DNA of 64,000 nucleotides from Actinocorallia herbida (GTDB lineage: Bacteria > Actinomycetota > Actinomycetes > Streptosporangiales > Streptosporangiaceae). The stretch's first letter is position 1, and each line of letters begins with the position of its first letter. Both the position numbers and the translations under genes were made by a program. The notes under the pieces were generated by a model, which made no database searches, was not told the origin of the DNA, and saw only the letters and a list, made by a program, of their open reading frames with translations. The stretch lies in assembly GCF_003751225.1 (NCBI RefSeq), contig NZ_RJKE01000001.1, positions 5,332,001 to 5,396,000 on the forward strand, written 5' to 3'. Below are positions 8,477-17,507 of the stretch, piece by piece.

Positions 8477-8836
8477 CCAGCCGCCGAGCGCGGTGAAGAA
8501 CGGCGTGCCGCCGCCCACCAGCACCGGGTGGGTGACGATCGCGTACTCGTCGAGGAGAACACCACCTTCGGCATCTCCCGCCAGAGCCGCGCGTACGCGA
8601 TCTCCGCCGGGGTGGCGCCGGGCCGCCGGTCGCCGGTCGGCCAGTGGGAGCTCATCGCCTCCCACAGCCTGCGCCCGTACAGCGACAGCTCACCCGCCCG
8701 CATCTGCTCGTACCAGGAACAGCTCCTCGCTCGGCGACGAGTCCGGCCCCCCTCCCCCGCTCCACCCGATGTCGTCGCCGGTCGCGGCGATGTAGCCGTC
8801 CACCGTCACGTTCCTGCCGAAGATCAGTTTCCGCAT
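8477..8836 (-). pseudogene. Broken dihydrofolate-reductase-like (RibD C-terminal) gene
   Basis: On the minus strand an ATG at 8836, with GGAGGT just upstream, starts MRKLIFGRNVTVDGYIAA, the standard N-terminus of the DHFR/RibD-C family. That frame is lost around 8690-8703. The frame covering ~8553-8703 carries AGELSLYGRRLWEAMSSHW and MPKVVFSST. The original frame resumes with DEYAIVTHPVLVGGGTPFF (from 8551). Between VVFSS and DEYAIV roughly 50 residues expected in the family are missing, and the C-terminus after ALGGW is gone. Two frame changes, an internal deletion and 3' truncation make it non-functional. Confidence 0.75.
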
Positions 8837-8964
8837 CGTGCCGACCTCCCGTAAGTCGATCCCGCACATACAGACGGCCACGCCCCGAAAACCTCATCGG
8901 TCCCCGCCCCTGGCCTCCTTTCTGCAGAGCCGTCGCGCGCGTCCGCGCCGGTCGCGTCGCGGCC

Positions 8965-10680
8965 TCAGCCGGTGGCGGCCGTGTGGGCGGCGGTGCGCCA
9001 GGCGAGGGCCATGATGGTGAGGACGGGATTGGCGCCTCCATTGGTGACGTGGAGGCTGGCGTCGGCGATGTGGATGCGGTCGGTTCCCCAGAGCCTGCCG
9101 TTCGGGTCGGTGGCCCCGTGCCGGGGCGAGGCCGACATGCGTGCGGTGCCCGCCTGGTGCTGTCCGCCGGACAGCCCCCTGGCCGGCGCTCCCATTCGCC
9201 AGGTACGGGTGGCGCCGGAAGCGCGCAGCCACTCTTCGGCTTTGCCGGACAGGAACTCGCAGGTGCGCAGGTCCTCGGGATGCTGGAGGCCTTCGAGCCG
9301 GGCGACGGGCAGCCCGAGGCGGTCGGTGACGGTGGAGGACAGCCGGACGCGCGCCTCGCGCGTCGGTATCTCGTGGACGGGGCCTTGGATGTTGATGGTG
9401 CGCCGGTAGCCGTGGGCCAGGGCGGCGCGCGCGTCGGGGCCTGACCGGTCGACGCCCGCGGGCAGGCCCAGGGCGTAGTGCATGGTCGGGATCTTGACGA
9501 AGTCGTGGCCGAGCAGGCCACCGCCGACCACGCCTTCGTTGCCGTGGGAGAAGCGCCGGGTCGCGACGGAGGGCCCGGGGCCGAGACCATCGTGGACATC
9601 CGAATCGAACAGGCCGAACACGTTGGCGTACAGGTGGCCTTGAAGGCAGTCGCCGACCCAGTCGTTGCCCAGGCCGCTCATCCGCAGCAGCCGCGGCGTC
9701 TCGACGGCGCCGCCGGCGAGGACGATCCGTCCGGCGTGCAGGGTTCGGGAAGTGCGACCGTCCGCGATCTCGACGGTGCCGTCGTCGGAGATCCGGGTGA
9801 CCTGCGCTTCGGTGATGAGGTCGGCGCCGTGGTCGAAAGCGCGGGGCAGGACGGTGCTGTGGGTACCGTTGCGGGCGTCCACGGGGCAGGTGAAGCCGAC
9901 GCACTGCCCGCAGCGGATGCACGCGTTCCGGCCGCCTCGGGGTTCGGTGTTGAGCAGCAGCGGAACCGCTCCTGCGGTCCACCCGAGGGACTCGGCGCCG
10001 GCCGCGAGCACGGAGGCCTCGGCGGTCGGCGGGAACGGGCCCATGGGGTAGTCGCGGCTGCGGGATCCTTCTTCGGGGTGGGCGCGACCGGCCACCCCGA
10101 GCTCCCATTCGACCTTGTCGTAGAAGGGTTCGAGGTCGTCATAGGTGATCGGCCAGTCCGCCAGCGCCGACCCCTCCGGGACCCCGTACAGGGACGCCAT
10201 CCGGAAGTCGTCGGGCAGGAACCGCCAGGCCTGCGCGCCGAAGAAGCGGGTGCCGCCGCCCACGGTGATCGCGTTGTGGTGGTAGCGCAGGTCGTCGTAG
10301 GTCACGGCGGTCTCGCCGTCGCCGTCGGGCACGGCCCGCGGATGGCCGGGAGGCGTGTCGAGGTCGCCGCCGAAGAAGAACCGGTGGTTGCGCACATGGT
10401 CGGCCGGCAGGTCGCGGGCGCCGAACCAGGAGCCGCGCTCCACCACGAGGACCGATGCGCCGCTCCGGGCCAGGACATACGCGGCGACACCGCCTCCGGC
10501 CCCGCTGCCCACCACGACCGCGTCATAGCGCTCACGCAGGTCGCGCAGGGCCAGGACCGGCGGGCGCCGAACCAGCGGCACGTCGACGGGCGGGCGGCCC
10601 GCCGGGTAGGGGTCGAAGCCGATCTCCTCCCAGGCGCCCGAATCGGGGTCGGCATAGAAGTCCAGGGTGGGGTGCGTCAT
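8965..10680 (-). CDS. GMC-family FAD oxidoreductase
   Basis: 571 residues from ATG 10680, chosen over an upstream TTG because GAAAGG precedes it at good spacing. FAD-binding signature near residue 45: VVVGSGAGGGVAAYVLARSG. A middle block GGGTRFFGAQAWRFLP and a Cys cluster CIRCGQCVGFTCPVD (four Cys) follow. The C-terminal GMC motif reads HIADASLHVTNGGANP, with HQAGTARM ahead of it. The family oxidises alcohols or sugar hydroxyls using FAD. It lies 31 bases downstream of a Gfo/Idh/MocA oxidoreductase gene in a two-gene operon. Bacterial GMC and Gfo/Idh enzymes occur together in 3-keto-sugar (glycoside 3-oxidation) routes, so a sugar or cyclitol substrate is plausible but unproven. Confidence 0.88.
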   Translation of the reverse strand: MTHPTLDFYADPDSGAWEEIGFDPYPAGRPPVDVPLVRRPPVLALRDLRERYDAVVVGSGAGGGVAAYVLARSGASVLVVERGSWFGARDLPADHVRNHRFFFGGDLDTPPGHPRAVPDGDGETAVTYDDLRYHHNAITVGGGTRFFGAQAWRFLPDDFRMASLYGVPEGSALADWPITYDDLEPFYDKVEWELGVAGRAHPEEGSRSRDYPMGPFPPTAEASVLAAGAESLGWTAGAVPLLLNTEPRGGRNACIRCGQCVGFTCPVDARNGTHSTVLPRAFDHGADLITEAQVTRISDDGTVEIADGRTSRTLHAGRIVLAGGAVETPRLLRMSGLGNDWVGDCLQGHLYANVFGLFDSDVHDGLGPGPSVATRRFSHGNEGVVGGGLLGHDFVKIPTMHYALGLPAGVDRSGPDARAALAHGYRRTINIQGPVHEIPTREARVRLSSTVTDRLGLPVARLEGLQHPEDLRTCEFLSGKAEEWLRASGATRTWRMGAPARGLSGGQHQAGTARMSASPRHGATDPNGRLWGTDRIHIADASLHVTNGGANPVLTIMALAWRTAAHTAATG

Positions 10681-10711
10681 CGCGGGGCCTTTCGTCAAGG
10701 GTGGCCGGTCG

Positions 10712-11725
10712 TCAGGGGGTGAGGGTGCGGGTGCCCGATGGCGGGGCGGAGCGCGCGTCGTGGAGGAGGACCTGGGCGCGGATCGCGTCGAGGGCGGCGG
10801 CGATCGCGATGGTCTCGTTGATGGGCATCACGGGGCTCTCGGTCAGGCCCTCGGCGAGGCAGCGGTGCACTTCGGCTATCTCGAACCGGAGCCCGTTGCC
10901 CTCGTAGGAGGCGTCGATCTGTTCGGTCCCACCGGTGCGGGTGGTGACGGTGAGCGCTTCGGGGCAGTGCATGAACGCCGGGAGGTCGATCGAACCGTCG
11001 GTTCCGGCGATGCGGGCCGTGCACGTCATGACGGTGCGGATCGCGGTCTTGACGACGCCGAGCCGGCCGCCGCCGTGCCGGAGCACCGCGGCCACCTGCT
11101 CATCGACGCCGGTCTCGCCGATGAGGCCGTCGGCGACGACGTGCTCGACCGGGCCCAGCACCAGCGAGCAGAGCTGGACGGGGTAGACGCCCAGATCGAG
11201 CAGCGCGCCGCCGCCCCGCCGCGGGTCGAAGAGCCGGTGCTCCGGCTGCACCGGCCACCGCATCCCGAAATCCGCCTCCACCAGGAGCGGCGTGCCGATC
11301 CGGCCGTCTGCGAGCACCTCGGTCAGAGTCCGGTACGCGGGCAGGAAGCGGCTCCACATCGCCTCCATCAGGAACAGCCCGCGCCTCCGCGCCGCTTCGG
11401 CCATCCGCCGGGCCTGCCCGGCGTCCAGCGCGAAGGGCTTCTCGCACAGCACGTGCTTGCCCGCCTCCAGCAGGGCGAGTGTGTCCTGCTCGTGCCGCGA
11501 CGCGGGCGTCGCCACATAGACGACGTCGACTTCGGGGTCGGCGGCCAGCGCGGAGTAGTCGCCATATCTGCGCGCGACGGCGAACCTGTCCCCGAAGGCC
11601 GCGGCCCTCTCGGCCGAGCGCGAGGCCACCGCGACGATCTCCCCGTCGGGAACCCACCGCATCGCCTCGGCGAACCCCGCCGCGATCTCACCGGGCCCCA
11701 CGACTCCCCAGCGAACCATTCCCAT
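10712..11725 (-). CDS. Gfo/Idh/MocA-family NAD(P)-dependent oxidoreductase
   Basis: 337 residues, the normal length for the family. The N-terminal Rossmann fold starts at WGVVGPGEIAAGFAEAM. The diagnostic segment ATPASRHEQDTLALLEAGKH runs into VLCEKPF, containing the EKP catalytic lysine (~residue 95). The C-terminal domain has the usual SVDLPAF-like substrate-binding sheet. Start ATG 11725 has GAGGAGG upstream. Members oxidise or reduce sugars, cyclitols or glycosides. It is the first gene of an operon with the GMC oxidoreductase and is divergent from the MarR regulator at 11875, which likely represses it. Confidence 0.88.
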   Translation of the reverse strand: MGMVRWGVVGPGEIAAGFAEAMRWVPDGEIVAVASRSAERAAAFGDRFAVARRYGDYSALAADPEVDVVYVATPASRHEQDTLALLEAGKHVLCEKPFALDAGQARRMAEAARRRGLFLMEAMWSRFLPAYRTLTEVLADGRIGTPLLVEADFGMRWPVQPEHRLFDPRRGGGALLDLGVYPVQLCSLVLGPVEHVVADGLIGETGVDEQVAAVLRHGGGRLGVVKTAIRTVMTCTARIAGTDGSIDLPAFMHCPEALTVTTRTGGTEQIDASYEGNGLRFEIAEVHRCLAEGLTESPVMPINETIAIAAALDAIRAQVLLHDARSAPPSGTRTLTP

Positions 11726-11830
11726 GGTCGTCCTCCTCAGGTTCGGCGCGGTCCCGCGACGCCGTGTCTCCAGCGGCGTCTCTCCCCGCAGGGGGCGGGC
11801 CGCCGCGACGACGGTAACCGGGCAGCAGAT

Positions 11831-11866
11831 TTATATCAAGAGTAGATGCATCGTTGTTGCTGTAAT
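11831..11866. promoter_or_regulatory. MarR operator/promoter, copy 1
   Basis: TTATATCAAG (11831-11840), the palindrome GATGCATC (11845-11852) and the -10-like TGTAAT (11861-11866) precede the MarR start at 11875. The same arrangement, at almost the same distance from the ATG, occurs at 41354-41390 before the paralogous regulator. The -10 box is 8 bases from the ATG and no Shine-Dalgarno is visible, so a leaderless transcript is likely. The region also faces the divergent Gfo/Idh operon. Confidence 0.6.
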
Positions 11867-11874
11867 CTTGCCGC

Positions 11875-12306
11875 ATGGACGGATTCGAGCTCTTCCAGCT
11901 GGGGCGCACGCTGATGCGGCTCGGCGAGCAGTCGATGCCGGAGACCGGGTTTCGGCAGCTCAGCGGGCCGGCCCGGACCGTTCTGTTCGACATCGCCGAG
12001 AATCCGGACAGCTCCATCTCCGAGATCACCGCCCGCGTCAGGTTCCCGCAGAGCCAGGTGTCGGCATGCGTGACCCGGCTGCGCGACGACGGCGTCGTGG
12101 AGACGGCCGCAGACCCGCTGGACCGCCGCAGGACCCTGGTGCGGCTCACCGCCGCGGCCCTTCGGCGCACCGGTGCGCGGCCGCCCGCGAACATAGACGC
12201 CGCGCTGGCGAACGCCATGCGGGATCTCGACCCGGTGCGGGTCGAGCGCACCAAGGCCGTACTCAACGAACTCGTCGGTCTGCTGCACCCTCCGGACCGA
12301 GAATGA
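11875..12306 (+). CDS. MarR-family transcriptional regulator (twin 1)
   Basis: 143 residues with a winged-helix core: FDIAENPDSSISEITARV, then SQVSACVTRLRDDGVVE, and the wing DPLDRRRTLVRLT. It is closely similar along its whole length to the regulator at 41399 (shared MDGFE.F.LGR.LMRLGEQS start and RTVLFDIAE). It is divergent from the Gfo/Idh-GMC operon with a 149-base gap that holds the conserved operator. Autorepression and control of the divergent operon are inferred from family behaviour and layout. The ligand is unknown. Confidence 0.85.
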   Translation: MDGFELFQLGRTLMRLGEQSMPETGFRQLSGPARTVLFDIAENPDSSISEITARVRFPQSQVSACVTRLRDDGVVETAADPLDRRRTLVRLTAAALRRTGARPPANIDAALANAMRDLDPVRVERTKAVLNELVGLLHPPDRE

Positions 12307-12381
12307 GGCCGCGTTCACCGGACGTCGTGGAGATGCCCGGAGAGCCCCGCGCGTCCCGCGGACCGGTCCGCGGGACGGCGA

Positions 12382-12440
12382 CCGGCGGAAGGCGGGGAAC
12401 GCCCGGCGGAAGGCGGGGAACGCCCGGCGGAAGGCGGGGG
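12382..12440. repeat. 21-bp tandem repeat, about 2.8 copies
   Basis: The unit CCGGCGGAAGGCGGGGAACG (plus one base) begins at 12382, 12403 and 12424, with the last copy incomplete and running into a G-tract. It lies between the MarR gene and a broken esterase gene. No function is apparent; slippage is the simple explanation. Confidence 0.7.
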
Positions 12441-12497
12441 GGGATCCGCTCGGGCCGGGCGACGAGGATGGGCCGCTCACAGGTGTTCGGAGGGATG

Positions 12498-13368
12498 ATG
12501 ACCATGTCGCGTGTGGGGCCTGCGGTGCCGTTCGATCCTGAGCTCGGGGCCGCGCTGGCCGCGCCGCGGGCCAGGCTGGCCGCGGCACCGCTGTCGCCCG
12601 ATCCGATCGTGCGGGCGCGCGAGCTCGACGGGTACATGCGGCTGTCCTCGCGGGATCTGGAGCGCGGCGGCGCCTTCACGGTGGATGAACGTCGGGTGCC
12701 GGGGCCACAAGGGGCTCCGGACGTCCTCCTCGTGCTGTGCCGTCCGGAGACGGCGGACCGTCCGGTGCGGGGCTGTTCTTAGTGCACGGCGGCGGGATGA
12801 TGTCGGGGCACAGCCGGTCGGGGCTGTCCGAGACACTGGAGCTGGCCGCGGGCGCGGGCGCCGCGGTGGTGTCGGTGGAGTACCGGCTGGCTCCCGAGCA
12901 CCCGCATCCGGCCCCGTCGAGGACTGCTACGCGGGCCTGATCTGGGTGGCCGAGCATGCGCCGGAGCTCGGGCTCGACCCCGACCGGCTGGTCGTCGCCG
13001 GATCGAGCGCGGGCGGCGGCACCGCGGCGGCGCTGGCCCTGATGGCGCGCGACCGCGGGGGACCCGCCCTCGCGGGCCAGCTGCTCAACTGCCCGATGCT
13101 CGACGCCCGCAACGACACACCGTCCGCCCACCAGATGGCGGGGGTGGACACCTGGGACCGCGCGGCCAACGAGGTCGGCTGGTCGGCGCTCCTCGACGCC
13201 GACCGCGCGGACGTCAGTCCCTACGCGTCCGCGATCTGGAGGGCGGGAGGCCGTGCCGAACTGCACGCCTGGCCTGGCGGTTTCCATGGCTTCGACACCG
13301 CGGTGCCGCGCTCCCCGCCGGCCCGGGAGGCCCGGCTCCACTGGCTGCGCCGCCTGCTCGGCGCCTGA
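12498..13368 (+). pseudogene. Broken hormone-sensitive-lipase-type alpha/beta hydrolase
   Basis: ATGs at 12498/12504 follow GGAGGG. The first frame encodes an N-terminal cap (SRVGPAVPFDPELGAAL) and ends at a stop near 12780. The next frame carries LFLVHGGGMMSG (the HGGG oxyanion motif) and SVEYRLAPEHPHPAP. A third frame carries VVAGSSAGGGTAAALAL (the GSSAGG nucleophile elbow) and ends HAWPGGFHGFD (catalytic His). Between DVSPYAS and AIWRAGG about 30 residues that normally contain the catalytic Asp segment are missing in frame. Two frameshifts plus loss of the acid residue mean it is dead. Parts are well preserved, so the decay looks recent. Confidence 0.8.
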
Positions 13369-13416
13369 GGTCCCCGAGCCGATCGGTGCACAGGCGGCCC
13401 GGGACACGATGACCCG

Positions 13417-14150
13417 ATGAAGGAGCTGGCGGGAAGGCTGGCGGCGCTCGATCCGGACGCCGGCGCCGCGGTCCAGGTGATCGCCCATTTCGGCGGCGGC
13501 CCGCGGGCTACTCGACCGCACCCGCGGTCGCTCGGCGGCGGACGGCGACGCGGCGCTCACCGAGATCCTGCTCGACCGGGGCGCCCCGGAGCGGACGCGC
13601 AGGCGAGCCGCCGAACGGCTGGGCCTGGGCGCCTTAGGCCGGGTCGTGGTCTTCGCCGACGGCGGGACGCGGGTGAAGCCCGCCGGTGCCCCCGAGCCCG
13701 AAGGCCGGTGCGGGGTCGGCCCCGACGCGGGGGTCCTCGACCTTCCCGACTCCCTGGCCGCGGCACGCACGGCCCTGCGGTTCACCGCGGAGGGCGACGA
13801 TCTCGACCCGGGGCCGCGGATCGTTCACGCCGCCCGCCTGGGCGGCCTCATCGTCTCTCCGACGCGGTCGGCCCGCGCACACCCGTCTGCGCCGATGTGC
13901 GCGCGCTGGAGGCCGCGTCGCGGCGGGCACCGTGGGTCGCCGCGGCCTTGGAGGCCTACACCGTCGCGGTGAGCGTCCGGGCCGCCGCCGCGTCCGTGAA
14001 CCTGCACCATTCCACGCTCCAGGAACGGCTGAACCAGAGTGAGCGGTGGCTCGGCTGGACCGTGCAGGACCCGCCGGGGCGGCTCAGGCTCCAGATCGCA
14101 CTCGCCCTGCGCCGACTGCACCGATCCGCCGCGCCCGATGGTCCGGACGG
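13417..14150 (+). pseudogene. Broken PucR/CdaR-type transcriptional regulator
   Basis: An ATG at 13417 opens MKELAGRLAALDPDAGAAVQ, but this frame is abandoned within ~100 bases. Another frame (about 13515-13860) reads DGDAALTEILLDRGAP through ARTALRFTAEGDDLDPGPR. The original frame returns with PVCADVRALEAASRRAPWVA and the PucR C-terminal helix-turn-helix LHHSTLQERLNQSERWLGW. No stop follows the usual family end (ALALRRLH), and the frame simply runs on antisense to araB. At least two frameshifts and loss of the stop indicate a pseudogene. The end coordinate is approximate. Confidence 0.65.
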
Positions 14151-14256
14151 CGCCTCCGCGACGGACCGACAGGCGCGGCGCTGCGCCTTGTGCGCGGCGG
14201 ACAGGCGGCGAGGGCGGCCCCGCCTCAGCCACGTCGGTGAACGCCGCCCTGTCTCC

Positions 14257-15912
14257 TCAGCCGTTTCCGGCAGGAACCGCGCGGGTTCTGCCGAGGGCGC
14301 GGAGGCGGTGCATGACGGTGCCGTCGGCGAAGGTGTCGTGGAGGGTGAGATAGAGAGCGTAGAGGTCGTCGTAGGCGGTGACGCGAGCTGGGTCGGGGGT
14401 GTAGACGGCGGTTTCGCGGCGGCCCATGGCGGCCGACGCCGTCACGATGTCGCCGTATTCGCCCGCGGCGACGGCGGCGTGGATGGCGGAGCCGAGGGCG
14501 GGGCCTTGGGTGGAGCCGATGACGGACAGGGGGCGGTTGAGGATGTCGGCGTAGGTCTGCATGAGGAAGGTGTTCTTGGTCAGGCCGCCGGCGATGATGA
14601 ACTCTTCGACGGGGACGCCTGATTTTTCGAAGGTCTCGACGATGTTGCGGGCGCCGAAGGCGGTGGCCTCGATGAGGGCGCGGTAGACGTCCTCGGGGCG
14701 GGTGGCCAGCGTCTGGCCGACGATCAGGCCCGAGAGGGTGTGGTCGACCAGGGTCGAGCGGTTGCCGTTGTGCCAGTCCAAAGCGACCAGGCCGTGCTGG
14801 CCGACCTCTTGGGCGGCGGCCAGCCTCGTCAGGTGCTCGTGCAGGCTGATCCCTGCCTCCTCGGCCGCCCGGTGGTAGGAGGCGGGGACCTGGTTGTCGA
14901 GGTACCAGGCGAAGATGTCGCCCACACCGGACTGGCCCGCCTCGTAGCCCCACAGGCCGGGCACGATCCCGTCGGCGACGACGCCGCACATGCCGGGCAC
15001 TTCGGCGAGCCGGTCCGAGGGCATGATGTGGCAGGTCGAGGTGCCCATGATCGCGACCATCTGGCCGGGGCGGACCGCGTCCGCCGCGGCGGCGGTGACG
15101 TGCGCGTCGACGTTCCCGACCGCGACGGCGATGCCCTCGGGCAGGCCCGTCCAGGCCGCGGCCTCGACGCTCAGCCTCCCGGCGAGGCCGCCGAGGGGCG
15201 AGAGCTCGTTGGCGAGCTTGTCGGGGAAGGACGCAAAACCCGGGTTCAGCGCGGACAGGAACTCCGGCGACGGGTAGCCGTCCTGGTAGATGCCCTTGTA
15301 TCCGGCGGTGCAGACATTGCGGGTCTCGACGCCGGTGAGCCGCCAGATGATCCAGTCGGCGGCCTCGATCCACCGGTCGGCGCGCGCGTAAAGGTCGGGG
15401 TCTTCTTCCAGGAGCTGGAGGCCCTTGGCGAACTGCCATTCGGAGGAGATCTTGCCGCCGTAGCGGGGCAGCCAGGATTCGCCGCGTTCGGCCGCGAGCG
15501 AGTTGATCCGGTCGGCGTGCTCCTGGGCGGCGTGGTGCTTCCACAGCTTCGGCCACGCGTGCGGACGACCCGGGAACAGATCGGACAGCGGGGTGCCGTC
15601 CTCGGTCGTCGGCAGCACGGTGCAGGCCGTGAAGTCCGTGCCGATCCCGACGATGTCCGCAGGGTCGACCCCGGAGGCGGCGACGGCCTCGGGCACCGCG
15701 GTGCGCAGCACCTCGAGCCAGTCGGCGGGCGACTGGAGCGCCCAGTCCGGGCCGAGCGCGGTGCCGTCGGGCAGGGCCCGGTCCATGACGGCGTGCGCGT
15801 ACTCGTGCACGGCCGAGGCGATCTCGGCGCCGTCGGCGACGCGGACGACGACGGCCCGGCCGGACAGGGTGCCGTAGTCGACGCCGACGGTGTAACGGGG
15901 CTGGGTGCTCAT
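14257..15912 (-). CDS. araB: L-ribulokinase
   Basis: 551 residues, normal for ribulokinases. FGGY carbohydrate-kinase fold with the N-terminal phosphate-1 motif YTVGVDYGTLSGRAVVV. GIGTDFTACTVLP and the GTSTCHIM segment are typical of AraB rather than xylulokinase or glycerol kinase. The C-terminal adenosine motif is seen as EFIIAGGLTKN. It phosphorylates L-ribulose to L-ribulose 5-phosphate. It is the last gene of the long minus-strand cassette, 78 bases after araA, and that gap contains a stable hairpin. It acts with araA and araD to send L-arabinose to D-xylulose 5-phosphate. Confidence 0.95.
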   Translation of the reverse strand: MSTQPRYTVGVDYGTLSGRAVVVRVADGAEIASAVHEYAHAVMDRALPDGTALGPDWALQSPADWLEVLRTAVPEAVAASGVDPADIVGIGTDFTACTVLPTTEDGTPLSDLFPGRPHAWPKLWKHHAAQEHADRINSLAAERGESWLPRYGGKISSEWQFAKGLQLLEEDPDLYARADRWIEAADWIIWRLTGVETRNVCTAGYKGIYQDGYPSPEFLSALNPGFASFPDKLANELSPLGGLAGRLSVEAAAWTGLPEGIAVAVGNVDAHVTAAAADAVRPGQMVAIMGTSTCHIMPSDRLAEVPGMCGVVADGIVPGLWGYEAGQSGVGDIFAWYLDNQVPASYHRAAEEAGISLHEHLTRLAAAQEVGQHGLVALDWHNGNRSTLVDHTLSGLIVGQTLATRPEDVYRALIEATAFGARNIVETFEKSGVPVEEFIIAGGLTKNTFLMQTYADILNRPLSVIGSTQGPALGSAIHAAVAAGEYGDIVTASAAMGRRETAVYTPDPARVTAYDDLYALYLTLHDTFADGTVMHRLRALGRTRAVPAGNG

Positions 15913-15930
15913 GTGTGTTGTCTCCTGGAA

Positions 15931-15971
15931 CCCCGGGGCGCGCCCTCGGGCACTGAGTGCGCACCCCGGGG
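15931..15971. promoter_or_regulatory. Intercistronic hairpin between araA and araB
   Basis: CCCCGGGG occurs at 15931-15938 and again at 15964-15971. Being self-complementary, the two copies can pair, with a further GCGC/GCGC extension inside. This is the only sizeable gap in the ara part of the cassette. A partial terminator or an RNA-processing/stability element that lowers araB relative to araA is possible. Confidence 0.4.
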
Positions 15972-15990
15972 AGTATCGAGGCCGTTAAGG

Positions 15991-17481
15991 TCAGAAGCCC
16001 TGGGCCAGGCGGTGGTAGGCCTGGTTCCAGCGGATCTCCTGCGCGAAGCGCCGCGGGGTGGTGTCGGCACCGATGGTGAGCAGCTCCACGCCCAACATCT
16101 CCGACATGTCGCACAGAACCTCGGAATCGAGCGCTGCCGTCAGCACCGTGTGGTGCGGGCCGCCGGCGGTCAGCCACGCCTCGGTGGACGTGCGCAGGTT
16201 CGGCAGCGGCTTCCACACCGCGCGCGCCACCGGCAGCGCCGGAAGCGGCTCCGGCGGCGCGACGACCTCGATCTCATTGGCGACGAGCCGGAACCTGTCC
16301 CCCATGTCGGCCATGCCGAGGACGACGGCGGGGCCGGGGTCCGCGTCGAACACCAGCCGGACCGGGTCCTCCCGGCCGCCGATGCCCAGCGGATGGATCT
16401 CCAGCGACGGCCTCGCCGACGCGATGCTCGGGCAGACCTCCAGCATGTGCGCGCCCAGGATCAGCTCCGAGCCCGGCACCAGGTTGTAGGTGTAGTCCTC
16501 CATGAAGGAGGTGCCCCCGGCCAGGCCGGTGGCCGCGGTCTTCAGAGTGCGCAGCAGCGTCGCGGTCTTCCAATCGCCCTCACCGCCGAACCCGTACCCG
16601 TCGGCCATCAAACGCTGCACGGCCAGGCCAGGAAGCTGGCGAAGGCCGCCCAAGTCCTCGAAGTTCGTCGTGAACGCCCCGAAGCCGCCCGCCTGGAGGA
16701 AGCTCCTGAGCCCGAGCTCGATCCGCGCCCCGTAGCGCAGCGACGCGTGCCGCTCACCACCCGCCCGCAGCTCGGGCGCCACGTCGTACAGGTCCTCGTA
16801 CTCGGCGACCAGGGTCGTGATCTCCCCCTCGAGGACCGCGTCGACGACGCCCACGAGGTCGTTGACCCCGTAGGTGTTCACCGAGACCCCCAGCTTGAGC
16901 TGCGCCTCGACCTTGTCGCCCTCGGTCACCGCCACGTCGCGCATGTTGTCACCGAAGCGCGCCAGCCGCAGAGTGCGCAGCTCCGCCACGCCCAGCGCCG
17001 CCCGCGCCCACGCCTCCACCCGCGACGCCACAACGGGGTCGGACACATGCCCCGCCACCGTCTTGCGCGGCACGTTCAACCGCGCCTGCACGAACCCGAA
17101 CTCCCGGTCACCGTGCGCGGCCTGGTTCAGGTTCATGAAGTCCATGTCGATCGTGCCCCACGGCAGCTCGACATTCGCCTGCGTGTGCAGATGCAGGAAC
17201 GGCTTCGCCAAAGCGTCCAGGCCCGAGATCCACATCTTCGCCGGGGAGAACGTGTGCATCCACGCCACCAGACCCACACAGGAGTCGTCGGCGTTCGCCT
17301 CCAGGAACACCCGCCGGATCGCCGCCGCGTCCGTCAGCACCGGCAGCCACCTGAGCCGCGCCGGCAGAGACCCGCCCAGCCGGTCGGCGATCTCCTTGGA
17401 CTGGTCGGCGACCTGCCGGAGCGTGTCCTCCCCGTACAGGCCCTGGCTCCCGGTCAGGAACCAGATCTCGCGCTCAGCCAT
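15991..17481 (-). CDS. araA: L-arabinose isomerase
   Basis: 496 residues from ATG 17481, which follows GGAGGCCG; the open frame extends further 5' but only into araD. The N-terminus [20 protein letters not shown] is diagnostic. Also typical are [36 protein letters not shown] and the metal-site glutamates in [11 protein letters not shown] and SFMEDYTY. It converts L-arabinose to L-ribulose in the cytoplasm with Mn2+. It lies between araD (26 bases upstream) and araB, in the order araD-araA-araB. Confidence 0.96.
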   Translation of the reverse strand: MAEREIWFLTGSQGLYGEDTLRQVADQSKEIADRLGGSLPARLRWLPVLTDAAAIRRVFLEANADDSCVGLVAWMHTFSPAKMWISGLDALAKPFLHLHTQANVELPWGTIDMDFMNLNQAAHGDREFGFVQARLNVPRKTVAGHVSDPVVASRVEAWARAALGVAELRTLRLARFGDNMRDVAVTEGDKVEAQLKLGVSVNTYGVNDLVGVVDAVLEGEITTLVAEYEDLYDVAPELRAGGERHASLRYGARIELGLRSFLQAGGFGAFTTNFEDLGGLRQLPGLAVQRLMADGYGFGGEGDWKTATLLRTLKTAATGLAGGTSFMEDYTYNLVPGSELILGAHMLEVCPSIASARPSLEIHPLGIGGREDPVRLVFDADPGPAVVLGMADMGDRFRLVANEIEVVAPPEPLPALPVARAVWKPLPNLRTSTEAWLTAGGPHHTVLTAALDSEVLCDMSEMLGVELLTIGADTTPRRFAQEIRWNQAYHRLAQGF

Positions 17482-17507
17482 CACGGCCTCCTTCTCTTTC
17501 GGGGCCG

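Noticed and set aside
12382-12440. 21-bp tandem repeat as an iteron array or origin
   Set aside because: There are fewer than three copies, no AT-rich region and no replication gene nearby.
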